64,000 nucleotides of DNA from Lagopus muta (Eukaryota > Chordata > Aves > Galliformes > Phasianidae): NCBI RefSeq assembly GCF_023343835.1, contig NC_064437.1, positions 19,277,501 through 19,341,500 of the forward strand, in the 5' to 3' direction. A program made the position numbers and the translations under genes. Below, piece by piece: positions 13,184 to 24,403 of this stretch (the stretch's first letter is position 1; every line of letters begins with the position of its first letter). The notes beneath the pieces are model-generated. The model made no database searches. It saw only the letters and a list, made by a program, of their open reading frames with translations, and was not told the DNA's origin.

Positions 13184-13397
13184 GTTCAACTAGAAGAAAT
13201 AAATAATCCAATTAACTACAAATACTCATTGCTGATTGGGTTACCCCCATTTCACTGGCAGTCAAAAAGTTTTTTTGAATATATTACAGAACAGAAAAAC
13301 AACATCAACCCACACTGCAACAATAAGGAAATATAACTGAACGTTACCCAGAAGTCTACACAAAAGACTGCAATAAGTTTATGAGGCCTGAATTTGC
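13184..13397 (+). repeat. Direct duplication, copy 2 (about 214 bp)
   Basis: Second copy of the block at 11276-11489, in the same orientation. The matching frame is open only for about 50 codons and is then closed by a CAA-to-TAA difference near 13334. The homology ends near GGCCTGA/AATTTGCA in this copy. No target-site duplication or terminal repeat is obvious at either end. Confidence 0.9.
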
Positions 13398-16300
13398 AGG
13401 GTCTTCACAAACTGAATCCATAGGAGGAATGAGAGCAAATCATAACTAAAGAAATAATATTTCCTTACAATGTAAGTTATTTGGCCTCAAAAGGTCATGA
13501 TTCCTCCCAGTTCCCATCTATCCCAAAATATGAGTTCACATTTATTACTCCACCTCCAGTCCATACTGAAGTAAACTCAAATCAAGAAAATCGGACTCTG
13601 CACACAGCTAAGGCAGACTTAAATGTAAGAATGCTGCTAATTTCTATGAGTAACGATTCTCCTTTAATACATTATAATTCAAAATAATATTTTATATACA
13701 TATCCCTGTATGAAATTTAGTATATCAAATAACTACCCTTTACCCGTTCAAAGAAGTTGTATTTACTTAAGTTATTCCACTTGCCTGAAAAATCTTCATG
13801 TTCTGTAAAGCCAGGCCAGATTTGAATGCTAATTCATTTCTGAACAGGGCATCTATTTCTACTTCTCAGCAAATGATTATCAAAAAGGGTTGTGTTTTTT
13901 TTTTTCTTTCATTTTGAGAGTGAGCCTCAGCAAACACAAATGTAAAACTGACAGTAAGCTTATGACTTTCTTGACTCTAGTAATTACTAGAATTTGAATC
14001 CAAGTCAGATTTTGCAGAGGACATAAAAAGCAATGAGAAAGTACTAGCTGGAAAAAGAAAAGTTTAGATAATCTACATATATCTGCAGCAAGCTATCAGT
14101 AGGAGACAGCTGTAAAAGATAAACACTGTAACAGAAACTGTATTAAAAGTGATGAAACAAAGGATTCTGAGAAATGATGTTGTTCTTAAACAAGAAACCT
14201 CTTTATTTATTTTCATATGTTCTAAGTAACTTCAATACATAAATATCAGGTAATACCAACGCTATGAGATTTGTCCATATACTGTGATTAAAAAGCTTAG
14301 AGAGCTCTTTGGAGCACAGCTCTTTCAGAACAGAACACAAGTGATAATCTTATGTACTTCAAGGAATATTACATGCAAGTTCCTCATGTGACATTCCTTG
14401 CAACATGATATGGCAGCACTGATTCTGACTGTTTACCATCACATAAATAAAAAAAAAAATAGGCCAAGTTGTCAACTGAAGCAAATTGATGTAGTTCCAC
14501 AAAAATTAATAGATTTAAATCAATTTGTATGAAGTGATAGTATGCTCATTCACAAACTCTGTGAAGTTATTTTTGCAGGCAGCATTTTTTACCTTGGTAG
14601 CTATGAAGTTAACTGGAGCCTACTGTAGATTAACACAAAACAGCAACATTAAGCAACTAGCAATTAAAGGCTTGCAGAAATGAAAGAATAGCAATGCTTA
14701 TTTTTGTGCAGTAACAATGATTTCAGCAGGGCAGAAACTGAATTTAAATAACTGTCCAGTTAACTAACCAAAAACTGTAGTTCAAACTCCCTTTTATTCA
14801 CGTCAGTGCAAATTAATAGGAATTTCATTGCAGTCAGTGGTGATATTCTGACATATTGACAGAATTGTCAGGCTTTGATGAATACTTTTCATTTTTTCTT
14901 CAACAGTGTGACATAGTGACCAACCTACTTATACATTCTTAATACCCTTGAATAAAATGTAGAATAATCTGCCCCATCACAGTTATGTAGCTCAGTTCTC
15001 AAATTCCACTTCCTTTAGATCCCAAGCATGGGTAAAGTGTTATCACAACCTTAAATCATCCAGTGTGGTTCAGCTGATTAAGACAGGGCAATATGATCTA
15101 TAATACTTTTGTACTATTGAACTCTGGTGTAGCTAATCGTTTAAGCTGTCAAAAATTGACTAGCTAACCATTAACTGAGAAGGAGTAACACAATCTTTGA
15201 CCTAACGTAAAGATTCTCTGACACTGAAAAAAAGTCATAATATAGCACGTTTGGGGCACACTGCTTAATGTCACTGTATGGTTGTCCTATACTGTGTCTC
15301 AATTCTGATGAACATGTACTAGGAAAGAAAAAAAACCTAATAACCAGAATGAGCAAACGATGCAAGAACACTTAGAAACCTAGATACAAAGGCTCTTTTT
15401 TATGTACTCCACAGTGTAAGAACCTAAAACAGCATAATATGCACAGGACAACGACAATATATTACCAAATGATTCAGAATTGTGTCAGCAATGGTCAGAT
15501 TATTTATTACCGTCTCAACTGTTAAGATAAATACATCATTAAAGTTACTGGGTATGTTATTTCTTCACTGCATGTGACTAAAGTTTTCTTCGTAAAAGCA
15601 TTACTACAGACAGCTTGACTCTAATAATGCAGCTTGTAAGGATTATCTCTACAGAGTAGCATTAGGTTAGCAATGTTGCTGTACACACTACACGAGTTGT
15701 CACCTAACCCACAAATAACAGCACCATCATCTCTTTCAGCAACAGCCTTTGAATTTTTACAGTAGAATTTAATTTTCCAGCACAAGTTGTGAAAAAATAT
15801 GATAAGAGAATATTACAAGGACATTGAATGATAAAAGTTAAAACCTTATACTTTTATAAACACATTAAGATTTCACAGTATAAGATGCAGTATTTCTCTT
15901 TTGTGGCTACAGATTTGAAAGCTGAAGGAATTGCTCTGGGGTGGTGGAGAAGAGCCCATCCATCAGAATTTCCCTGTAATAGCACAGCACAAGATTCACT
16001 ATTGACAAGTATTTACTCTGCTCAGAAGACGAGAACAGTTAACATCATAAAGCAGAAGATTCAAGATGAATATGAATACATATATATTTGGCTTGGTTCC
16101 AAATAAACATTTTACTTTGTGTTATTTATCACTAATTCTCATTCAATAGCGACTGAGAGGAGAATAACCACTGCTACAGCATTTAAAAAACCAATAAAAA
16201 CTGACACTGAAAAACATCTCTATTCCTAATCTAGGCCTCAGCAATTACATTTTGCAAGATAAGTGTTTTGCCAATCATCTTCTTGCACATCGCAGTTAAA

Positions 16301-17166
16301 GAGTAAGGCATATGTTTTCACCCAGTATACGAGTACAGTCTGTACTTACAGTAAGTTTAATGTTAAGGGGTAAGAAAGTAATAACATAAAAATTTTGAAT
16401 ATACTTAGAAAACATACTCATGGCAATGACTCTAAATATAAATGCTGACTAAACATACATTTCTGACCATGACTTGACCTCACTTTTTCTTACAGATGGT
16501 GATCTGAGCCACCAATTTTTTTCTGCAATATAAATTATTACATGCTAATCCAAAAAACTGTCACATTTGGGATGCATGGGACACTGATGAAGGTTAGTCA
16601 TGTAAGAAAAGTATTACTGCTACCAACGCAGAAAGATTTTCTTTGTTGTTTATTTTCTCTTAATAAAGACTTGTTTCAAGAGTAAAGTAATTCCAGTTCT
16701 TTTTTATGGTGGTATTTTAGGATAATCTTTCTAATAGTACCCTCTGTAAGAGAGTAGAGAACGTGACCTCACAGAAATTATCAACGACATTCCCTTCTTC
16801 CCTTTTAAAGCCCAATACATTATTTTCTGTACATCAGTTACACCACACATTTTAAAATACAGAGATACATAAAAAATACAAGATATATAAAATACACAAA
16901 GAAATGAGAAATCCTACCACATACAACATACAAGATCTAGAACAAATCTTACAATCCTTATGTTGATAATATTGAAAATAGTATAAAGAATGATAATTCC
17001 CTTAGGTTACAATGATCTTGTGGAGCGATTATCTGCCATAACAAAATTAAATTAGTACAGCATTTTGAATTTGTGTTTCACATGATAGACACAATGCAAT
17101 CCCGCACTGATTCTTTCTAAACTAGTGTGAAGAAATAAACTCAATAAAAACTAACTTCAGAAAACT

Positions 17167-17167
<1 letters not shown>
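13398..17167. other. AT-rich unique DNA, no gene seen
   Basis: Short unrecognised frames only. The plus strand looks visibly richer in A than in T here. Short A and T runs occur (for example near 13893-13905 and 14448-14459). No transposon identified. Confidence 0.6.

Positions 17168-17226
<59 letters not shown>
17168..17226. repeat. Poly(A) run of 37 followed by (GAAAA)n
   Basis: A 37-nt A homopolymer (17168-17204) continues into GAAAAGAAAAGAAAAGAAAAAA, giving a 59-nt all-purine tract. It could be a retrotransposition tail that decayed into a microsatellite or a plain A-rich microsatellite. The upstream sequence is not recognised as any retroelement. Confidence 0.95.
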
Positions 17227-17651
17227 CTGAAAAAGCTTCAACACAGTGATTGCAGGTTAAGGATGATAATTTTTGTAGTGTACACCATAAGAAGATATAA
17301 ATTCCCTAAAATACATTCAATTCCTCAGTTCAAAGGGAAGAAGCCAGATTTCAAGTAGAATTTGATCTCTGAGTAACAGGTAATAACAGTAAATCAAGCA
17401 ATATGAATACAATCAGAGTCATCACCATTAGAAAAAAGATTTGTGATAGTCACACTCGGTCAGAAGGATATAATAGGTACGGTATATATTGACAAGCGGA
17501 AGAAATTCTGTAATCAGTGATAGCGGAATAAGGCAACAGTGGAGAACAGACATTTCCACATGAGAAGAATGGAAATTGGAAAACAAGCAAACTGAAACAG
17601 AAAAGGTCACAATAAATAAGAAAGGAGTTTCATCTGGAAAAAACCCAACAC
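17227..17651. other. Unique DNA between two polypurine tracts
   Basis: About 425 bases with no recognisable feature. A minus-strand frame at 17428-17736 runs into the GAAG repeat and begins as translated microsatellite, so it is not taken as a gene. Confidence 0.6.
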
Positions 17652-17721
17652 AAGAAAGAAAGAAAGAAAGAAAGAAAGGAAGGAAGGAAGGAAGGAAGGA
17701 AGGAAGGAAGGAAGGAAGGAA
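17652..17721. repeat. Polypurine microsatellite (AAAG)n then (AAGG)n
   Basis: Seventy consecutive purines: about seven AAAG units change cleanly into about ten or eleven AAGG units. Such homopurine mirror-type tracts are known to be able to adopt triplex (H-DNA) structures and are usually length-polymorphic. The abrupt unit change suggests a single point mutation that was then spread by slippage. Confidence 0.97.
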
Positions 17722-18306
17722 CTCAAATAAGAGCAACAGATAATAATTTGAAACAAAAAGATAGCATAAAAAATAAGGTCATTTCAGGGACAAGAGGCTG
17801 AAATGTATCCTGTTGATTTGGTCGGAGAATTTGATCTCTTCAAAAAGTTAACACTAGAAATATGGATAATTTATACCAACAAGAAATTGTGTTAGTTTTG
17901 ATATAATCATTATTTATGAAGCAATTTTGTGCTCTCATCAACAGTTGTTGTTTTTTTTTTTTTCCTAGCAGATCAATCAAATTTCACTTAATATTAAGAA
18001 TAGTATAAGAATCAAAGCAGTGAGGTGTATCCTGATTAGTAACTTTCTTGTGTACCACCACTTTGACACGTAGGGTTCAACAAGCCAAGGCCAAAGGCAA
18101 AAAATTTGCATCGAATACTACAAGCACCAAACATCAGCGCATTCTTACATTCAAGAGCCAGGACAAACTGACCATACCTAAGAATAAACACCAGAAGACA
18201 TATGCATTATTTAGATCTAAAACACTACACAGTCAGCTCTATCTTCAAAAGTCTCTATTTTCCAGAACTTGTTTTCAAACAATACAAAAATACAACTTTA
18301 TTTATT
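17722..18306. other. AT-rich unique DNA, no gene seen
   Basis: Contains a T run near 17951-17963 and an 86-codon frame at 18048-18308 rich in K, T and Q that ends near the following A run. I do not recognise its product and treat it as chance. Confidence 0.55.
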
Positions 18307-18325
18307 AAAAAAAAAAAAAAAAAAA
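18307..18325. repeat. Poly(A) run of 19
   Basis: A pure A homopolymer on the plus strand. The upstream sequence has TTTATTAAA but no clear retrocopy. Confidence 0.9.
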
Positions 18326-20930
18326 GATTATGTCATCTTTCAACAAACTTGAGCATGTGCAGGCACGATCTCACCTGGAACCCTTAAAAATAGGATATCA
18401 AGAGCACGTGCACTTGTACAACTGCAGCCTCAAAGCAGCGATTCATATACTTTACAAAGGAAATTACTATGATAACATCACCCACTATGCAGTTGTGTAT
18501 TAAACACCCTCCTGTAGTATTTCATGACACACAGCATACATGACAAAGGCCAGAAGTATAAAATACACACACATGTAACTGTGATAAATCATTTCACTAC
18601 AGCACAGCGTTATATCATTCTAGCTAGAAGTAACTTAAAAAACATGACCACCACTTCAGAGAAAAATAAATTATAAGTTATAAAAATATTGCAGCACCCT
18701 ACAATGCTTTACCAATTATCAAATTCTAATAATTAAAAAAGCAAAATGCATACAGCTGAGTAAATTACTACAAAAGGGATCCTGCAGCTAAGCCAGCCTT
18801 GTGGGATTCAGGTCTTGCAAGTGGCTACCAGTGACCCATTAGAAGATGATAAAATTTGCAGGAAGAATGAGGATTAAGAGCCCAGAGCAGCTGTGCATTA
18901 TAATGCGCACAGAAGATAACCAGGCCATTCGCCTCCAAGAACAGGCATATGAAAAACACTAGGAAGAACAACAAGCACAACAGCCCCAACCTCCTCCTTC
19001 CTGCTCAAGCCAGAGACACAGCATGTAGCTGAACTACAGACTACACATGGGCCAGGACCACAAGCTCCAAAGCTGCAGCCTAGCATCTAACAGTATCTTA
19101 TAAGACCCAAGAAATCATGGCCAACCTATGAAGATCCTGTAGGAAAACTACTTTCACATTTACGAAAAACATTAAAAACAAACAAACAAAAAAAAGTACA
19201 AAAAACTTCAGTAAAGTTTGAAGAGCTATTAAAATACTGAAAATCACTTTCTACAGGAAATAAGAATTTAGGAGTTTAATCCATAAACTTACCATTGTAA
19301 CGTTCTATCATAGTGCACAGGCAGCTAAAAAGTCTTGTTGCTCTTGTAGACAAACACAAAAAACATCTAAGGCCAGCTGGAAGCCAGCAACACTAGTGAG
19401 GAGATCTGTGCCCTTCTCTCTCCAGCTTTCCAGTAATGAGATAGAGAACTATCATTCACTAGCACGTAAACCAACTCTCTTATAAACAAAAGAAAATATG
19501 TATACATATAGATGTAAAAAATTACTGAAGAAAGGAGGCAGAAAACTCACAGCGAGTAGCACCACACATTGATCAAACCACTCCCCTGCTCAGACAATAA
19601 CCCTTGTACAGAAGGATCGACACTGCCCCCAGCTGCAAGCAATTAAGCAGTGGGATTAATTGCACCTGGGGAGGCAGGAGAGCACAAAGGTGAGCCAACC
19701 CCACTCCCTCTCTGCTTTAGCCACGAATTAATTTACAGAACCAGCATGATGTCCACACATTTGAAATAAAACTAAAATCAGCTGAGATACAACTCAAACT
19801 GAGTATTAACTGCCTATTAGTGAAGGCAAAGCTCATGTCTGCACATCCAGAAGGAATTTTAGCTGTTTTATGGAATGGAAGGAAAAACACAAATTCAGCC
19901 TTTTTTGCTCAGAAACAACTTACTAAAACAGATTAAAGTATTCAAGACACAACACTTTATTGTTTTGTTATTGTCAGAACCACAGCCTACATTTCTTCAG
20001 CAAATAACTTCTGGGAGATCAAGCAGCCTTATTTCTTACAGCAGTACCATAGAGATTTAAAAGGAAAAGAAGGCAAAATTAAAGCTTCATTCCAAATATG
20101 TGAGAATCTTCTGAATTTTCTGACTCATTTAAATCTTCAAAATGAACTTTAAAAACATTTTCTAATAGGACTTTTGGAGCTATCAAACGGAGTAGATTGT
20201 TAATTCTGATCCTGGTGTATGTAGAGAGAATTGCTCAGCACACAGAGCATTTACTACAGCATCAGAGACCAAAAATGGGGGAATTCATTTCTGGGAAGAA
20301 AAATTTTGAGTATTCTTTCAGCTCCCCAGATAAAATTAATCAAACCAAAACAAGTGGGATTTGCACTTGTTTCACCAGTGCTCTCTCCGCTGTGCTGCCC
20401 CAGTAAAAAGTCTCTGGAATGAGAAAAGAGGAGCTAATTTTTCACTGGTTTTTGTTACTGCACTGAATCTTACACTCATCTTACCCAGTTCTACTGCTGA
20501 CCCAGGTGGGTGGAAAAAAATTATTTGAAACCCAGCTGGAGAACAGACAGAAGTTTTAAAAGGCTTTTACTGCTTGATCCCTTGCTGCTACCTCTGCTTC
20601 AAAGCTTGGGAAAACCCAGGGAGAATCTAATAAAACAGAATCAGGCCTCTTGAGATGAATGTCTTATGTTTTCTTTTACCAATTGTCCTTTGAAATTCCT
20701 TGATGGATGGCACCAGTGGCATAACAAATAAGTAGCAGGTGAGAGTGAAAGGCAAAAGAACTACTTTTTTGCACTACTCACGTGACACACATGGGTAACT
20801 TACAAATAAATTAATTTCTTTGGAACAATGCAGCTAAAGCCATTGATTAGAGCACTGTTAAACAATGTTAAATGTATTCCACTTACGTAAGTATTCTTTA
20901 TGTGACACATTGCTAAATGCTTGCTTAATT
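18326..20930. other. Unique DNA with two GC-richer islands, no gene seen
   Basis: Two segments are noticeably richer in G and C than their surroundings: about 18770-19090 and about 19555-19730. Neither has a CpG cluster, a recognisable coding frame or a match to a transposon that I know. Within the second, GCAATTAA at 19639-19646 and TTAATTGC at 19656-19663 form a perfect inverted repeat. They could be diverged repeats or regulatory sequence. Confidence 0.5.
19639..19663. repeat. Inverted pair of AATTA homeodomain-type cores
   Basis: GCAATTAA and TTAATTGC are exact reverse complements with a 9-nt spacer. Each arm contains a TAATTG/CAATTA core of the type bound by many homeodomain proteins. 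It could be a paired binding site or chance in AT-rich DNA. Confidence 0.6.
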
Positions 20931-20951
20931 AAAAAAAAAAAAAAAAAAAAA
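20931..20951. repeat. Poly(A) run of 21
   Basis: A pure A homopolymer preceded by TGCTTAATT and followed by GTAAATTAAATG. No retroelement recognised upstream. Confidence 0.92.
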
Positions 20952-22818
20952 GTAAATTAAATGTTAACAATGAAGCATTTTCTTTTTAATTTCCCATTCA
21001 TTTCAAGTTTAAGGATAGACACTCATACGTGTATAATTTATTTTCTCTGCATAAATATGGCAGCAGCACATTTTATTAAATACTGTGAGAAAAAAAAATA
21101 ACAGCAACATTTAATTACCAGTATTTAAATGAAATGATTCATGTTTTGTATTTTAGATCTAAGCCATTAGAAGTTTAAGGTCAGATCAGCTATCAGGGAT
21201 AAATTAATCACAGAACATGTTCAAACCACAATCCAGTATGAAGACCACAGTGATTATTCTGAGAACCTTTCCAAATCTCTTGAGCATGTCCTTCTGAAAT
21301 GGGAGACATTTCCCTGAAAATTTCACAGTGTATTTTAGCATTGTAAGAAAACTTTTGCATCTAGTTAAATAAACAAAACAGGGGTGAATTTATTGACTGC
21401 ATGTCAAAAATGTTTAAAAAATCATTTTTGAATGTCAAATGGTCTTTCATTTCCCCACCTTGAGATTCCTGTCTCTATTCTTCCTCTATATTTCATGTCT
21501 GCTTGCTCTTTCAACCTGCTTGGAGCGCAGCCAGGCTCTACAGCCTACAGTATGAATATGCCTGCTATATTCCTGTTTGATCTTCTTCCCTTGATGTGTC
21601 AGTTTCTTTGTGGCCTGCCTACTCGTCAAACCATTTTCACTCTTCAAAACTTTTTATGAATTTTTAAAAAGCAGTGCAGATCTCAGGACATTTGATGAAT
21701 TTTTCAAGAGCTAATCACACACAAATATCAAAAACATTGCTGTTTATGTGTATAAGGACAAATATTTATTTACAAATTTCTGTACTTACACCAGCCAGAT
21801 AGCAACAAAATAGTCTGAAAATATACAGAGTGTAAAAAGAAGGAATATATTCCTCTTTTAGCTTTAACGGGAGTAATTGATTCTTTAAAAAGGTGAAAAA
21901 CAGAAGCAGCAATTAGAAGTGTCAACGAGTAAAATAGCAAAGTATAAAATCTTCACTAACATAGAAAAGTATAACAAAGATGCAAAAGATGAAATTATGA
22001 GCCATCTTCACTTAAGATGCATATTTAAGAAAATCATATACTGGTGCAATTGCTTAAGCTATGAGGTGACTTCTGTATTTAACTATTTCTTGTCGGCCTT
22101 ACTAATGTGATACACTTTGTGTAGATAATGTGCTAGTCCATCTGTACGCATCCATAAGTCACAGATCATAAATAACAAATTTCCATTTAGTAGTAAGACA
22201 TTGTTGACAACATATTCCTGAAAGTTATTACTCTTTTCAGGTGGTTAAAATTGTTTGTGTTATTGGTGAGTTCCTCACAGAGAACTGACCATCAAAAATA
22301 TAGTGTTCCCTATGTCCAATGGGTAAATAATTCCCTGAAATGTTATAATAAATAATGTTGAATTCCTTGACAGTAATCAATTTAAATTATCTTGGTAGGA
22401 TTATAAATGACATTGTTAAACATTTTTATACTCAAGTCAGAACCACCATCAGAGAAGTGATATCAATAATCATAACTAAAATAACTCACTTTGCCCTTTC
22501 CTAGCAAAGGTTGCATAGCATAAAGCGTACTTAACTGTAATATACCACTATAAAAAAGGATAGCTAAGGCCCGCTTAAGGCAATATTTTTAGTACTTCAA
22601 TGTTATAGGCTAAGAAAGAATAAGTAAACACATCCGAAAAAACACATAGATGGCAAACTGTACTAAAACAGTTTTCATACAGAGAATGGCATAGCCAAGA
22701 AAGTCCTTTGGGTGATATCATCTGTCATGGGCTAACCTCAGTTTAATGCTCATTCAAAGACTAGCTTTCACAATTTTTTAATTTCTATTTTAGGAACAGT
22801 GTGGTATCTTCCAATTTA

Positions 22819-22839
22819 ACATATATATATATATATATT
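22819..22839. repeat. (AT)n microsatellite
   Basis: About ten uninterrupted AT units. Confidence 0.9.
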
Positions 22840-24370
22840 CTGTAACACTAATATTGCATAAAGGAGCCTTCAATATGTTAGTAGACTTTAAATGTAAAAG
22901 AAACTCCTCGTTTTTGCATTCAGCTGTCAGTGATATTTTCTGATTTGGTTGTAGAAGACACAACATGAGAATAAAATTGTTTTTTAAATAACTTTACCTT
23001 TGAATGAGACTTTCTGGCATCTGGCTTTTTTATTTCTATCTTTATTTTCTGTTTGGCAATGCAGATGTGTATGCACTAAAACAATATATTTTTCCTGTCC
23101 TAAGAGTGCTACTGAAAGTATATTAACATGACAACAATGCATGAAAATGGATCAATAGAAGGATTGTTGTGGACATGTACTTAAAAAAGGATGCTTTTAC
23201 AAACAGTGTACTTCAAGTCTGAAATGTATTAATTCATCTGGTCCAATTTACAAACCTCTGATATCTGCATATCTGGGAATCAGATTCGCAAAGGTATTTA
23301 GGTGACTGGTTCCCATAAATAAAATGTTAAATAAATAAAATAAAATGTATAAATAAAATGTTACAGCAAAACAATATCAAACCTAATATCTACTTTCCTA
23401 GCCTTTAAGGAGCAATGGCCTCAGATAAATATTTCAGAACAAGCCAAAAATTAATTCAAATAATTATTTGTTCAATTGCCACAAACCACAATTTGAGCAG
23501 ACAGCTTCAAACAAGCAGTTCTTTCAAACTCAAAGCATCATCATAAGTAAATAAAGAGCTGTACATTTATTATTACACTTTTACCAAAAGCCAAACGGTT
23601 TACATCATACTTGACACAGGTGAAATGACCCAAAGACACGTGGAACTAGGATGTAGCAGCTAGTGCATTCAGTATTGCTGAATCATCCCCTGATCACTGC
23701 AAAGATTTTACTTTTTTGCTTATGAGCTTAAAAAGAGTTACATTTAAAAGGATTTATATGATTAACAGTGAATTCAATTCAAATTGTCCTGTTACAAAAT
23801 AGCATATAAAATATTTAGGAGGAAGGAGGTGTCAACTGTATCTAAATTTGCTTGAAGCACTCACAGAAAATGCTGATGGTAAAAGGACAGACATGCCAAC
23901 CATCACTATGATAAAGAATCAGGAGTGAAAAAGTATATTTTAAACTTTAATTTAATGCAAAATATCAATGAAAAGAGTCACAAGAGAAGCCACTAGGAAA
24001 GCATTTTCCTCTTTCTAGTACTGTGAGCTGGCCTTCTACATTTTTCCAAATTGAAGGATTCTTAAAATTTTCTGAAGTAAGAAAAGCCTTCCAGATAGAT
24101 ACCAAATCTTCTCAAGTACAGTGTTGTGTTGGAAGGAGTTGGCATATGGATGAAAACAATTCTGAGTTTTTTCATCTAACTCTTAGCTGAGAGTTTAATA
24201 ATTTAATTTTATCTCATATTAATAAGTAAGTAAGAACAGAAGAACAAAGGTCGTTATTTTTTAGAAAGTTATTTTTGCTTAAAGGTATGGAAGATCCAGA
24301 TCATACGAAGTAGGAAATTAATTTTAGCTACCTGAATTCTCGCAAATGCGTAAGCTTTGTTTATTGTCAA

Positions 24371-24403
24371 AGAATTTTACTGAAATTTTTTCAGTAAAAT
24401 TCT
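24371..24403. repeat. Perfect 15-bp inverted repeat with 3-nt loop
   Basis: AGAATTTTACTGAAA (24371-24385) and TTTCAGTAAAATTCT (24389-24403) are exact reverse complements around TTT. It is followed at once by a smaller perfect inverted repeat, GTAGCA-G-TGCTAC at 24404-24416. A transcript from either strand would fold into a 15-bp stem with a tight loop. It is too short for a canonical microRNA precursor. It may be a remnant of inverted terminal sequence or a slippage or template-switch product. Confidence 0.95.

Noticed and set aside
17428..17736. 102-codon minus-strand frame starting with repeated FLPS units
   Set aside because: The first part is the translated GAAG microsatellite and the rest is unrecognised.
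18048..18308. 86-codon basic frame
   Set aside because: No recognised family. It runs to the edge of an A run and has no exon boundaries that I trust.
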